Counted from the first letter of the stretch, positions 25,909 through 35,609 are shown. The stretch: DNA of 64,000 nucleotides from Nostoc sp. NMS8 (GCF_017115045.1 NZ_JABXKK010000050.1:124001-188000); one strand, 5' to 3'. Numbers and translations are program-made. Notes: generated by a model not told the origin, from the sequence alone.

Positions 25909-26391
25909 TTAACTTTTACGTTTTGGTTGTCTGGGTGTAGTACTGACATCAGAGGAGTTGCCAAAAGTATCCCTTGCTTCGATTTGTTTAATTTTCATTT
26001 GCAAGTTCAAGTCATCACTGCTAACAATTGTTTCTAAATTCGCTAATCTCTCCTCTAGCAGTTCTATTTGCTGCTGTTGCAAATAGTTAGTTTTTGATTT
26101 TTGCTCATCAGAACGCCAAACAGCAACAGTACCAACAGCTGCACCACCAATAGCAACTAAAGGAAGAATAGCACCGCTTCTAGTAATGGCTGACAGTGGG
26201 ACGCAAACTCCGAGAATTGCTACTGTAATTACCCAAATTCTGGTAGTAGCAGATAATCTGACATCATGATATTGCTCTAGATTGGGTTGAGATTTTTTAG
26301 CCATAGGTAAATCCATTGAAAACTTATTTGCTAGATTGACACAATTACCTATTACAATACCTCCTACTATTGGGTTAAGTATAATTGCCAT
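25909..26391 (-). CDS. hypothetical membrane protein, up to 160 aa
   Basis: Two hydrophobic segments (about residues 53-69, WVITVAILGVCVPLSAI; and 75-91, ILPLVAIGGAAVGTVAVW) form a membrane hairpin, followed by a short coiled coil (LQQQQIELLEERLANLETIV) and a basic tail. The first ATG at 26391 adds a hydrophobic N-terminus; ATG at 26304 (MAKKSQPNLEQYHDV) looks a more natural start and gives 131 residues. No family is recognised. Confidence 0.6.
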   Translation of the reverse strand: MAIILNPIVGGIVIGNCVNLANKFSMDLPMAKKSQPNLEQYHDVRLSATTRIWVITVAILGVCVPLSAITRSGAILPLVAIGGAAVGTVAVWRSDEQKSKTNYLQQQQIELLEERLANLETIVSSDDLNLQMKIKQIEARDTFGNSSDVSTTPRQPKRKS

Positions 26392-26524
26392 CCTAGTATT
26401 TATGTAATTATAGTTACTCAGTTATTTGCGATCGCTAGATTGGAATTGTTAGGAGCATCTGTACCTCGCCAATAGAAAAATTTGCGGACAAGTTGCAGCA
26501 TTTTTTGGTTATGGTTTACACAGT

Positions 26525-26797
26525 ATGGCAACGTTATCATTGTGGTACGTGGCAGCGACTATCTTATCCTTACCCGACTTCCTACCACTTCTACTGATGG
26601 GAGGAACTTGTGATAGAGTAATTGCGAACAACAGCGATCGCTATAGTGTAAATTATAGAAATGCTACTACCTCAGTCATACGTACATTCCAAGCAGTAAT
26701 TGACACTCACGTTCGTCACCAATCAGAAGCATCTCAGTTGCTTGAGCAACTATTAAGTGCTGCCAATCCTCTGATAAAATCCTTTGAGCGTAAGTAG
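26525..26797 (+). CDS. hypothetical protein, 90 aa
   Basis: Small protein with a hydrophobic N-terminus (LWYVAATILSLPDFLPLLLM) followed by a polar helical part (SVIRTFQAVIDTHVRHQSEASQLLEQLL). It might be membrane-anchored. It ends 11 bp before the SDR gene on the same strand, so the two may be cotranscribed. No family is recognised and the start (ATG 26525) has no strong ribosome-binding site. Confidence 0.5.
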   Translation: MATLSLWYVAATILSLPDFLPLLLMGGTCDRVIANNSDRYSVNYRNATTSVIRTFQAVIDTHVRHQSEASQLLEQLLSAANPLIKSFERK

Positions 26798-26808
26798 TTA
26801 AGTTTATT

Positions 26809-27486
26809 ATGACAAGTGAATCTTATATTTTTCTAGCTGGAGCAAGTCGCGGTGTTGGTCGAGAAATTGCCCAATATCTCAGGGCGCAACAGCTAAAGGT
26901 TAAAGCACTCGTGAGAACAGCAGCAGTTGCAGACGAACTAGAGAAAACAGGTATTCAAGTAGTTGTGGGAGATGCCTTGAATATTGAGGATGTAGAAGGC
27001 GCAATCCTCAAAGATGAACCTATTCACACCGTTATCAGTACAATTGGTGGTTTACCGACAGATGGAGAAAGAGCAGATTACCCTGGTAATAAAAATCTGA
27101 TCGATGCAGCAGTTAAAGCTGGAGTGCAAAAGTTTATTCTTATATCTTCCATTGGTGCTGGCAATAGTGTTGTTGCTTTGTCACCCCAAGTTTTAGCAGC
27201 ACTGGGAACAGTTTTAGTTGAGAAAGACAAAGCTGAACAACACTTAATCGCCAGTAAACTCACCTATACAATCATCCGTCCTGGTGGACTAAAGTCAGAA
27301 CCAGCAACGGGTAATGGTGTTTTGACTGAAGATCCGCACATTATTGGTAGCATCAATCGTGCAGATGTCGCGCAGTTAGTTGTCCGTTCTTTAAATAGCC
27401 AACGCGCCAATAATAAAATCTTGTCAGCCGTAGACCGAAATATGCTGTTTGGGCCAAGAGAATTTGCAGAATTTACCTTGGAGTAA
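26809..27486 (+). CDS. NAD(P)-binding atypical SDR family protein
   Basis: A 225-residue Rossmann-fold protein. The nucleotide-binding loop FLAGASRGVGREIAQYL is at about 8-24, followed by VVVGDALNIEDV and TVISTIGGLPTD. The NmrA/atypical-SDR pattern continues with KFILISSIGAGNS and YTIIRPGGLKSEP. The classical YxxxK is not obvious, as in the a5 subgroup. It may be a reductase, epimerase or regulator; the substrate is unknown. It ends one base before the convergent Rieske oxygenase gene. Confidence 0.82.
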   Translation: MTSESYIFLAGASRGVGREIAQYLRAQQLKVKALVRTAAVADELEKTGIQVVVGDALNIEDVEGAILKDEPIHTVISTIGGLPTDGERADYPGNKNLIDAAVKAGVQKFILISSIGAGNSVVALSPQVLAALGTVLVEKDKAEQHLIASKLTYTIIRPGGLKSEPATGNGVLTEDPHIIGSINRADVAQLVVRSLNSQRANNKILSAVDRNMLFGPREFAEFTLE

Positions 27487-27487
27487 T

Positions 27488-28537
27488 TTAAGCACGCCAG
27501 CGTAGTATTTGACCCTTAACAGGATTCACAAATTCTCGTCCTTCAGCAATAGAACGAGCATACTCCCGCTTCAACTGGTAGTACCACTGGGCCTGCACAT
27601 CTGAGTCTTTAATTAGTCGCAGTATGGGGTTATACTTGAGGCCAATCTGCTGCTTTTCCACAACTGTTCGGTCTTGGTCGATAAAAGCCCCTGCTAGCAG
27701 ATGTACTAGTGGCTTGAAAAATCCTACCCAAGGGAGTGTCCAGTAAAGAGCAAAAGTTACCTCCGTTTCTGTGTCTGAAATCGGTGTAACAGCCGTTATA
27801 TTAACGACTCGATGATTGGCAATTGTGGTTTCTTCGATTCTGACTCCAGGTAAACGAAAAGAAATTTCCGTTTCTGGCACACCACCGCCAATCAGCCAGT
27901 ATAATCGACCCCCATTCGCTGGTAATCGGTGTCGTCGCATCGTGAAGCCGTAGGGTGAAGCATCAAACTGCTTTACTTCTTCATGTAATTGCTCATTTCG
28001 CCACCACCAAGCGCGATGAACATAAGGTGAATGAGCCGGGTCCATCAAACCTACCACTGCATGATCTATAAAACAGGGAAATTTCACGACTTTTACGAAC
28101 TGGGGCGGCTCATCAAACCCAGGAATCACCGGAATTTCTATCTCGGAAGCAGGTTGAGGGTTATCTGGATCGGCCATGTATATCCAGATATTTCCTTGAG
28201 CTTCACGAACTGCATAAGACTGTACGTCGAAGCGACTCAAATCCATCTGTTGTTCTTTTACAAGAGATGGTATTGTAGTGCAGCGTCCACCCTCGTTAAA
28301 GCGCCAACCGTGGTAACAGCATTCCACTTCCTGCCCATTGAATCTACCGCAACTCAAGGGCACACCACGATGAGGGCAAATATCCCGCATCGCCGAGACT
28401 TTGCCATCCTGACTACGAATTAGCAATACTGGTTCTCCCAAGAAAATGCGGCTGATCATCATACCTGGCTTGATTTGATTGCTAGGCAAAGCATAGTACC
28501 AAGTATTACGTAATACAAAATTATCGTTATTTTTCAT
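27488..28537 (-). CDS. Rieske aromatic ring-hydroxylating oxygenase, alpha subunit type
   Basis: The start is placed at ATG 28537 (MKNNDNFVLRNTWYYAL, 349 residues) rather than the upstream GTG-like extension. The Rieske [2Fe-2S] ligands are Cys54-x-His56 (CPHRGVPLSCGRF) and Cys73-x-x-His76 (CCYHGW). The mononuclear iron site is in GLMDPAHSPYVHRAWWW. The organisation resembles vanillate demethylase-type and cyanobacterial Rieske monooxygenases, which need a separate reductase or ferredoxin. The substrate is not predictable. It converges with the SDR gene. Confidence 0.85.
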   Translation of the reverse strand: MKNNDNFVLRNTWYYALPSNQIKPGMMISRIFLGEPVLLIRSQDGKVSAMRDICPHRGVPLSCGRFNGQEVECCYHGWRFNEGGRCTTIPSLVKEQQMDLSRFDVQSYAVREAQGNIWIYMADPDNPQPASEIEIPVIPGFDEPPQFVKVVKFPCFIDHAVVGLMDPAHSPYVHRAWWWRNEQLHEEVKQFDASPYGFTMRRHRLPANGGRLYWLIGGGVPETEISFRLPGVRIEETTIANHRVVNITAVTPISDTETEVTFALYWTLPWVGFFKPLVHLLAGAFIDQDRTVVEKQQIGLKYNPILRLIKDSDVQAQWYYQLKREYARSIAEGREFVNPVKGQILRWRA

Positions 28538-28825
28538 AACTAATACCAAATTCAAATAGATAGGATGTTGGACATTACTGGAACAGACTTTAGGTAAAAA
28601 CGTTTAATCTAAAATCCAAAATCTAAAATCCAAAATTGGTATAATTGCGTCTACCTTTGACACAATAAAAGTCCTGCTTTGTGGAAGGGAAGGCTATGCT
28701 TGAAAACATTATTTCAGATTTTTAATTGCTGTGAGGAAATTCAACTGATACCTTTGTTGGTCATGTTCGTGATTCTCTTCGTTTTGGGTTTCTCTGGAAT
28801 CCTTACAGGTGTAAAGTTGCATTAT

Positions 28826-29263
28826 TTATTCGCCAGAAATTTGCACAAATATCGTTCTTTTACGCGGGCCGTCTAACTCAAAAAACAAAACAGATTGCCA
28901 AGTTCCTAATACTAATTTACCATCCATAATGGGAATTATCTCACTCGTGGTCAGCATCATTGCGATTAAATGAGAGTGAGCATTTATTGGCTCATTTTCT
29001 GGAACATCTCTTAAATGCAAATCATTATGCAAATAGCTGGCTGATTCAGGTGCTAGTTTTTGCAAGAACACTTTGACATCTTCTAATAATCTGACTTCAT
29101 TTTCGTTGATAGCTAATGCTGTTGTTGTGTGTTGAGAAAATACTAAAACTTGTCCATTTATAATTGATGTTGAGGCAATAAAATCTTGAATTTGTGGGGT
29201 GATATTATGAATATTAATTTTTGGCTCAGTTTCAATTTCAATTAACTTATTAATAATCGGCAT
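28826..29263 (-). CDS. YjbQ family protein (UPF0047)
   Basis: Start at ATG 29263 (MPIINKLIEIETEP) is preferred over GTG/ATG at 29308, giving 145 residues, the normal length. The family signature is present: FSQHTTTALAINENE, HNDLHLRDVPENEPINAHSHL and GTWQSVLFFELDGPRKR. Members have weak thiamine-phosphate synthase activity in vitro and a histidine cluster that can bind a metal; the true role is unsettled. It lies about 77 bp downstream of the aminotransferase gene on the same strand and may share its transcript. Confidence 0.88.
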   Translation of the reverse strand: MPIINKLIEIETEPKINIHNITPQIQDFIASTSIINGQVLVFSQHTTTALAINENEVRLLEDVKVFLQKLAPESASYLHNDLHLRDVPENEPINAHSHLIAMMLTTSEIIPIMDGKLVLGTWQSVLFFELDGPRKRTIFVQISGE

Positions 29264-29340
29264 CTGTTTAATTTTATATTTGCAATTGCGGACGAGGTAT
29301 GCTAACACAGCCTTGAAGAAGGCAGAAATATGGATGACTT

Positions 29341-30510
29341 CTAACTCCTAACTATAGTTTCCAAACCTTGCACTAATCTTTCTATTCCTTCTTTTGCCGT
29401 CTCTTTTTGCAGCGCCCCATAAGCAACGCGTAGATAGCATCCGTCATCTATGCCAAAGGTTGTACCTGGAATAACTGCTACTTTATATTCCTGGATTAGT
29501 CTTTTAACTAACTCAAAAGCATCCATTTGGGTATGAACTTTGAGGAAAAAATAGAAAGCACCATCGGCGGGGATAATGCTACACAAGCCTTGTAGGCGAT
29601 TAAGGGAGTCTAATACTAATTTGCGTACTTGAGCAATAGCTCCTATATGACTCTGTAAATACTCCTCTTTTGCCTGCAATGCCCCTAAAGCTGCATATTG
29701 AGAAATGACTGGCGGACAAATCAAAATTGTATCCTGGACTTTTTTAACAGCGACAAGCAAGTGTTTGGGAATCACCATATACCCAATGCGCCAACTGGCA
29801 AAACCGTATGCTTTGGAAAGGCTATAGAGAGAAATGGTGTACTCGCTATTATTACCAAATGAGCCAGGTGAAATGTGTTTTATTCCGTTATAGGTAAAGT
29901 ATTCATAAGCTTCATCGCTGATGTGGTAAATATTACGATCGCCACAAATTTGATTTACTTGGCGTAATGCTGCTTCTGAATAGACAACTCCAGTCGGGTT
30001 ATTTGGTGAAATCGTCACCACAGCCCGTGTTTTGGGAGTAATTGCTTGAGCGATCGCATCTTGTCGCAGCTGGTAATTTTCATCTGTCGCCACTAACACC
30101 GGATGACAACCAGCCATTGCGATCGCCATTTCGTGATTGAAATAATAGGGCGTATTCAGAATAATTTCATCGCCTGGGCTAGCGATCGCCAGAATGGCAT
30201 TCATAAATCCCATATTGCTCCCTGCTGTCACGACGATGCAGTTTTCCTGGTTGATTTCAATGCCGTTGAAGTCTTGCAATTTTCCTGCAAGCGCTGTTAG
30301 TAATGGGGGAATTCCCTCAACTGATTTGTATAAATTATTGTCTGGTTCGGCTAAGAATTTGGCTAAAAATTCTATGGCTTCCGCTGGTGGGTTGTAAGAA
30401 ACTACACCTTGTCCTAGAGAGATTGTTCCCGGAGAATTTTTAATCAGTTCCCCAACCACAGGAATAATCGGTGACTGTACCGCTTGCATACGAGAGGTTA
30501 GGGATTCCAT
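29341..30510 (-). CDS. pyridoxal-phosphate aminotransferase, class I/II
   Basis: A 389-residue fold-type I aminotransferase. The segments ITVSPNNPTG-like (VVTISPNNPTGVVYS), ISDEAYEYFTY and the PLP-lysine loop SLSKAYGFASWRIGYM are all present, as is the C-terminal arginine region GCYLRVAYGA. It is closest in style to aspartate or aromatic/branched-chain aminotransferases. Substrate specificity cannot be read. It begins at ATG 30510, with the yjbQ-like gene downstream. Confidence 0.88.
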   Translation of the reverse strand: MESLTSRMQAVQSPIIPVVGELIKNSPGTISLGQGVVSYNPPAEAIEFLAKFLAEPDNNLYKSVEGIPPLLTALAGKLQDFNGIEINQENCIVVTAGSNMGFMNAILAIASPGDEIILNTPYYFNHEMAIAMAGCHPVLVATDENYQLRQDAIAQAITPKTRAVVTISPNNPTGVVYSEAALRQVNQICGDRNIYHISDEAYEYFTYNGIKHISPGSFGNNSEYTISLYSLSKAYGFASWRIGYMVIPKHLLVAVKKVQDTILICPPVISQYAALGALQAKEEYLQSHIGAIAQVRKLVLDSLNRLQGLCSIIPADGAFYFFLKVHTQMDAFELVKRLIQEYKVAVIPGTTFGIDDGCYLRVAYGALQKETAKEGIERLVQGLETIVRS

Positions 30511-30563
30511 GTTTTCTTGCTTATGTACCTGACTTTAGTATCTAATACGCCAAAAGATAAGCG

Positions 30564-30655
30564 TTAAAAATCTTGTTTTTTCGACCAACTACCACGGGGA
30601 TTATCCTCTCGCGGCTTGGCTTTATTAACTTTGAGTTGACGACCCATCCAAAAAG
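30564..30655 (-). pseudogene. 3' relic of an RRM RNA-binding protein gene
   Basis: On the minus strand the sequence reads WMGRQLKVNKAKPREDN, then a basic tail and a stop codon at 30566-30564. This is the last strand and C-terminal tail of the small cyanobacterial RRM (Rbp) proteins. Upstream of the tryptophan the similarity stops and the frame is closed, so about 70 residues including the RNP motifs are missing. Confidence 0.6.
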
Positions 30656-30750
30656 TAAAATAATCATTGGAGAAAGTAGGGTTCAGTGCTGCCAAGGGTA
30701 GCACTGACTCCCTGTTTTTGAGTAAATTCAACTATGTATGGTTGGAGTTT

Positions 30751-30969
30751 TTAGTCAATGGAAATCTGCTGAGGGCCATTGGCTTTGCCATTATGGGCAT
30801 CAGTTGTGGTACGGGTGTAACTATTTGAGCGGATCTGTTTATCTAGCCAGCCTTTAACGGGATCGTCTGCGAGATTGAGCCGAAGTACACCAGAGAAGAA
30901 CCCACCCACAAATGAGACTGGATGCTGAGTAAATTCCCTGAATATAGGTGACAATTCATCAATGAACAT
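30751..30969 (-). CDS. conserved hypothetical protein, 72 aa
   Basis: Small protein starting MFIDELSPIFREFTQHPVSF, with one moderately hydrophobic stretch (FVGGFFSGVLRLNLA) and a polar C-terminus. The sequence looks natural and I believe similar short proteins exist in other cyanobacteria, but I cannot name a family. It lies about 150 bp downstream of nrdJ on the same strand. Confidence 0.65.
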   Translation of the reverse strand: MFIDELSPIFREFTQHPVSFVGGFFSGVLRLNLADDPVKGWLDKQIRSNSYTRTTTDAHNGKANGPQQISID

Positions 30970-31121
30970 TAAGAGACTCCTGGCACTGCCGTAAAAAATT
31001 ATTACTTCTTAATTGATCGTAACGTGTTTGGGCATGGGGCATTGAAAAGAGGCAGAGGGGAAAACTCTTCTCTCTTACTCCCTGCTCCCTGCCCCCTGCC
31101 CCCTTGCTTCTTCCTCTGTCC

Positions 31122-34100
31122 CTAGTCCCCAGTCATTGGTTGCTGATCGGGAAACATACACTTATCAGAATCACAACCACTAGGGCCGGCCTCTGACATT
31201 TCGCCTAAATCGTAGCGGCTTAAGACTGCACAGAAGTCATCTGTTTTCCGCCGTGCTTTCACCTCTTGATTTAAGCGATCGTAGGTGGATTTGTCTATTG
31301 GTTCAAACGGCAAACGCGGGAATGATTGCAAATCGTCAAAACGGGCTAAAAGAGCCGCTGAAATATATCCCTCATCATTCTGGATGGTTTCGTAAATGCG
31401 CTGTCCCAAAGGCTCGATTTCATCAGAGCGGAGTTCCAAAGTAGCCGATGTGTTGTGAGTCACATACCAACGTTGAACTTGAAGGACAAAATCAAATTGG
31501 GCTAAGGCTGAAAACTTAGAAACATCAATTTCATCAGCTCCCAGTAAATCAGCCCAAGTTACAGAAACAGGGATTTCCACTAGCCATTCACTCACCCGTG
31601 GATCAAAGGGATCGTTGAGCAAATTGCCCTGTTCATCTTTGTCTGACTGAGAGGGAATAACGTTGTAACCATAGTCAATACAAGCTAAGGCTACTGGGTC
31701 ATTTTTACCGAAAGTAATCCGGCGAATAAATCTTTGGGCTTTCGGGGGATGCCAGCCGGAACTAGCATTAGTTAATAAAGCTTTAGTACCACTGGGTTGC
31801 ACTGTGGTACAACGATTTGGACGCTTGAGATTGTGGCGATCGCAATAATCCCAAACTACTCGATGTACAATATCTCTCCAAGAACTAAGGTATTTCTCTT
31901 CCTCACGCTTAAAAGCTAATCCTTGTGGAGTTGCAGGCCTACCTGCTTCCCACCAGCGCAGCCAATCAACACCAAAAGCATGGACAAAGAAATCAAATAA
32001 ACCTGTAAAAGAAACTCCCACAATCGGGTCTAATTCACGGCTGTATTGATAGCGTGGTTCCAGGAATTTATGATTTAAAAGTGCTGCTACAGATAGGGCC
32101 CCAGCAGTGAAAGCTTCCTCTTGTTCTTTGTAGTTACGTGGATCGATTTGATTGAGGTGAACCTCTGACAAATTGCAGTTGCCTGTTAGGGTATTACCAA
32201 ATACTCCTTTGTGATGTTCTGGTTCATTGAAGCAATAAGTATCGTGCAAACTTGGTAATTCTTCTACACCTCTGACTATTTGCCATTTACCTTTGTATTT
32301 GGCGTCACATCCTTTGCTTACATCCAACCGCTGGCAAGGAATTTGTCCACAGTCAGTAATTTGCAAGTAGTATAAATCTTGACTGCGAACACCATAGTTA
32401 GTTATTGACCCTTTATGAGCGCAGAGATTTAAAGAAGAACGGATACCGCATTTAGTTAGTAATAACTGCACTCGATACGCACGTTCGTAATCAGAAATGT
32501 AAATCCTAATGCCATTGCTATGTGTATTTGTGCCATCTATATCGGCTAAACCAGCGATAAAATGCAAAATTGCTTGGCGATTCCAACTAGCAATTACATT
32601 CAGTGACTCTGGATTTGTTTTTAAACTCTTTAAAAATTCTCCAGAAAAACCTAAGTCTGTTACATCTATAAAAGTTGGTAAGTAGTCATAGTTTCTTTCA
32701 GGAGACTTACTTCCGATTACAGATAAAGCTGCTTTTTGTTCATAGAGCCTAACTTTGGCATTACCATTTTGGTCTGTAGTTCCATCTCCTACAGCTATCC
32801 CCAAAGTATAGGCATAACTTGGATCGATATTTAACCCACTCTCATACTGAATCATAAAAGGCTCAGTATGAATGGCGTATCTACTAACATCCATCAAATC
32901 CTTGGTTTGTACTTCTTTGTATTCTTTATCAAATCTATCTTTTACAAAGAAGCGATGATATTCAGTTGCATCCAAGTAAGTACCATCTGCAAATTTGACT
33001 CGATACAGCTTGCGTTCGCTACCAGTTTTAAATGGCGTTACTTGGCTCCATTTTTCACCATTCCAAATCTCAATTTCATCTCCAACAACATCTTTGATTT
33101 TATGCATTCCATCTCTAGTGATGAGCAAGGTATCACCACTCACACAATGGAAGTTAGCGCCAATTATCTCACCACACGGATTTAAACCGTAGCGAGCTAA
33201 ACGATGTTCTAACTCATTAGCATCAAGATTTGAATAACGTTCTTCTAACCACTGTTTTGCTGTTCCTTGTTCATAAGCTTGTAAAAACTCAACTTTCAAA
33301 GCTTGTGTTGGTAGCAAATCAATATTTGATCGCGCGACGGCTTCACCAGCCCATTGAATCGCTCCCTCGCCACTATAATATTGTTTGCGGACGGCATCAA
33401 GACATTCTTCTAAAGTTGGCTTGCGGTGGAAAACTCTCGTATGGTTTGCCATCCTGAGTGCATCACGCTCTGGATCGATTCGCCAGTTGCCATTTTCATC
33501 TTGCTGCCATAGATTATCTTTGGCGGTGGCTGCTAGGTTATCGCCAGAATCAAACTGACGCATCCCCGCGCTTCTACGTATATTTCCAGCAACAATTGTT
33601 ACTGCCGCTTGATCGATTAACAGACAGCATTCAACTGAATTTAATTGTCGTCCTCTAGCTTTATTCAGAATAGATGCACAACGCTGATACAGTCCGGGCA
33701 ATTTCACCGGATTTGCAACTCCTCCAAAGCCGTTGAGAGTTTCTCCTGCTTTTCGGACATCGCTGATATCAACTAATACTTCAACTGCTGATGAAAATTG
33801 TTCATCAGTAGAGAGTTCTAATAAGGCTTGATATGATTCAACCCAACCTTCACGGCTATCTCCAACGTGAATAGTGACGTTATTGCCTTCTATATGAGTT
33901 TCAGTATATTCACGTCGCAGTTGGACAGGAGTGCTGCCAATTTCACCTTGAACAGTGACATTCAGTTGATTACGGATGGGGGGCAACTGGTTAATAAATT
34001 GTGGTTCTAAGACGGCTCCAGTGCCACAGCCCATCATTGCCAAATCCATCATTAAACCGAAGGCACTCCAGTCTTCGAGATTGGTAGAGGTGCAATTATA

Positions 34101-34397
34101 TGCCCCGGAAAAGTTCTTGGGCTTGGTTATCCAGTCTGTACCACCAACCCATAGCCAGCGCCCACTGGGCATAGCTTTCAAGTTGCGCTGCATCTTATCC
34201 AAGATGAGAGCTTCTTCTGGAGTTAGCTTTCCTAACTCGACTAAGCCTTGTAGAGTGCGATCGCATACTTCATCCCATGTTTCCCTTAGTCCCGCCTTTG
34301 TCCGGCGGCTATAGGTTCTAAAAAATACGGGATTTGCAGCCGGTGCTGTTTCTGGAAACCTTGCACTCTGGCGTGTTCTTTCGAGATTCTGAACCAT
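31122..34397 (-). CDS. nrdJ: adenosylcobalamin-dependent ribonucleotide reductase (class II) with intein
   Basis: Reduces ribonucleotides to deoxyribonucleotides using vitamin B12. The 1091-residue precursor has SGAYNCTSTNLEDWSAFG near the N-terminus with a substrate-site cysteine, MGCGTGAVLEP, NPCGEI with a second active-site cysteine just before the insertion, and QPSGTKALLTNASSGWH. The C-terminal CDSDKCMF supplies the shuttle cysteine pair. A 323-residue intein interrupts the sequence between GANFH and CNLSEVHL. After splicing the enzyme would have about 768 residues, typical for monomeric class II. No nrdA/nrdB is nearby. Confidence 0.92.
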   Translation of the reverse strand: MVQNLERTRQSARFPETAPAANPVFFRTYSRRTKAGLRETWDEVCDRTLQGLVELGKLTPEEALILDKMQRNLKAMPSGRWLWVGGTDWITKPKNFSGAYNCTSTNLEDWSAFGLMMDLAMMGCGTGAVLEPQFINQLPPIRNQLNVTVQGEIGSTPVQLRREYTETHIEGNNVTIHVGDSREGWVESYQALLELSTDEQFSSAVEVLVDISDVRKAGETLNGFGGVANPVKLPGLYQRCASILNKARGRQLNSVECCLLIDQAAVTIVAGNIRRSAGMRQFDSGDNLAATAKDNLWQQDENGNWRIDPERDALRMANHTRVFHRKPTLEECLDAVRKQYYSGEGAIQWAGEAVARSNIDLLPTQALKVEFLQAYEQGTAKQWLEERYSNLDANELEHRLARYGLNPCGEIIGANFHCVSGDTLLITRDGMHKIKDVVGDEIEIWNGEKWSQVTPFKTGSERKLYRVKFADGTYLDATEYHRFFVKDRFDKEYKEVQTKDLMDVSRYAIHTEPFMIQYESGLNIDPSYAYTLGIAVGDGTTDQNGNAKVRLYEQKAALSVIGSKSPERNYDYLPTFIDVTDLGFSGEFLKSLKTNPESLNVIASWNRQAILHFIAGLADIDGTNTHSNGIRIYISDYERAYRVQLLLTKCGIRSSLNLCAHKGSITNYGVRSQDLYYLQITDCGQIPCQRLDVSKGCDAKYKGKWQIVRGVEELPSLHDTYCFNEPEHHKGVFGNTLTGNCNLSEVHLNQIDPRNYKEQEEAFTAGALSVAALLNHKFLEPRYQYSRELDPIVGVSFTGLFDFFVHAFGVDWLRWWEAGRPATPQGLAFKREEEKYLSSWRDIVHRVVWDYCDRHNLKRPNRCTTVQPSGTKALLTNASSGWHPPKAQRFIRRITFGKNDPVALACIDYGYNVIPSQSDKDEQGNLLNDPFDPRVSEWLVEIPVSVTWADLLGADEIDVSKFSALAQFDFVLQVQRWYVTHNTSATLELRSDEIEPLGQRIYETIQNDEGYISAALLARFDDLQSFPRLPFEPIDKSTYDRLNQEVKARRKTDDFCAVLSRYDLGEMSEAGPSGCDSDKCMFPDQQPMTGD
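32178..33146 (-). other. intein in NrdJ (323 aa, LAGLIDADG type)
   Basis: The intein begins at Cys (CVSGDTLLITRDG) and ends VFGNTLTGN, followed by Cys as the first residue of the C-extein. It keeps block A, a block B-like segment (DATEYHRFFV), two LAGLIDADG motifs (LGIAVGDGTT and FIAGLADIDGT) and blocks F/G. The residue before the terminal Asn is Gly rather than the usual His. The homing-endonuclease domain looks intact in frame. Insertion is next to the catalytic NPCGEI cysteine, a known hotspot for RNR inteins. Confidence 0.92.
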
Positions 34398-34616
34398 ATA
34401 TTAAGTGTCTTGCGTTCTTCTTGCGTGCGGACAGATTATGACTATACGCCAAGTAGTTTTAGTATTAAAGATTGTCAAATTGTCCACTTTACGCTAGCTC
34501 TACCCTGCACTAATTACAACAAAAATTTATGATGTATAATGTATCTCACCCTTGGGGAGGAGATATATAAATGGTTTTAATTAGCACATATTCAGTCATG
34601 AGTAAATTATTTCTAT

Positions 34617-35609
34617 ATGGTATGGACTCCCCTACACGCAAAAATCCATCGCACCATCCGATCGCGCCACTTATTTGAGCGTAACCAACGGCTACTAATC
34701 GCTGTCTCCGGCGGACAAGATTCTTTGTGTTTAATCAAATTACTTTTAGATTTACAATCCAAATGGGGATGGTATTTAGGTATTGCTCACTGCGATCATC
34801 GCTGGCGTTCTGATTCCGAGGCTAATGCTAACCACGTCGAAAATTTAGCGAAAACTTGGGGTATATCCTTTTATTTAGAAACAGCGAACAAACCGATAAA
34901 TAGTGAAGCTGCTGCACGCGATTGGCGCTATCAAGCTTTAAGTGCGATCGCACAAACAAATAATTATCAATATATAGTTACAGGACACACGAAGAGCGAT
35001 CGCGCCGAAACTCTCCTCTACAATTTAATTCGCGGTACTGGTGCTGATGGCTTACAAGCCCTGACTTGGCAACGCCCTCTAACTACAGACATTATGCTAG
35101 TGCGTCCACTTTTAGAAATTACTCGCACACAAACAGAGCAATTTTGTCAAGAATTTAAATTACCAATATGGGAAGATTCCACCAATCAAGATTTGCAATA
35201 TGCCCGTAACCGCATTCGCCAAGAAGTAATACCATATTTGCGAGATAATTTCAATCTCCAAGTAGAATCAGCCTTAGCCCAAACAGCAGAACTTTTACAA
35301 GCGGAAGTGGAATATTTAGAAAAAGCTGCCCAGGAGTTGCGGGATAAGGCATTGGGCATTGGAGATGAGGAAAATTCCCTTACTCTTGTTCCCTTACGGT
35401 TAAATCGTCGGGTATTGCAGAAAGCACCACTAGCGTTGCAACGTCGGGTGATGCGTCAGGTGTTGCAGCAAATATTGACTGATGCGCCCAGTTTTGAACA
35501 CATTGAGAAATTAACGGCTTTAATTATAGCGCCCAACCGATCGCAAACCGATCCATTTCCTGGTGGTGCGATCGCTCAAGTAGAAGGCGACTGGATCTGT
35601 TTGAAATAG
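34617..35609 (+). CDS. tilS: tRNA(Ile)-lysidine synthase
   Basis: TilS attaches lysine to C34 of the CAU-anticodon tRNA-Ile so that it reads AUA. The 330-residue product has the PP-loop SGGQDS at 31-36, AHCDHRWR, TGHTKSDRAET and IWEDSTNQDLQYARNRIR. It lacks a long C-terminal domain, as is usual for shorter cyanobacterial forms. It starts at ATG 34617. Part of its sequence is found again in broken form at 41810-42060. Confidence 0.93.
   Translation: MVWTPLHAKIHRTIRSRHLFERNQRLLIAVSGGQDSLCLIKLLLDLQSKWGWYLGIAHCDHRWRSDSEANANHVENLAKTWGISFYLETANKPINSEAAARDWRYQALSAIAQTNNYQYIVTGHTKSDRAETLLYNLIRGTGADGLQALTWQRPLTTDIMLVRPLLEITRTQTEQFCQEFKLPIWEDSTNQDLQYARNRIRQEVIPYLRDNFNLQVESALAQTAELLQAEVEYLEKAAQELRDKALGIGDEENSLTLVPLRLNRRVLQKAPLALQRRVMRQVLQQILTDAPSFEHIEKLTALIIAPNRSQTDPFPGGAIAQVEGDWICLK

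Noticed and set aside
25667..25912. 81-codon plus-strand frame before the 160-aa membrane protein gene
   Set aside because: Runs through two interspersed repeats and overlaps the end of the opposite gene.
28679..28876. 65-codon plus-strand frame with a hydrophobic middle
   Set aside because: Overlaps the YjbQ-family gene on the other strand and lacks a ribosome-binding site; probably chance.
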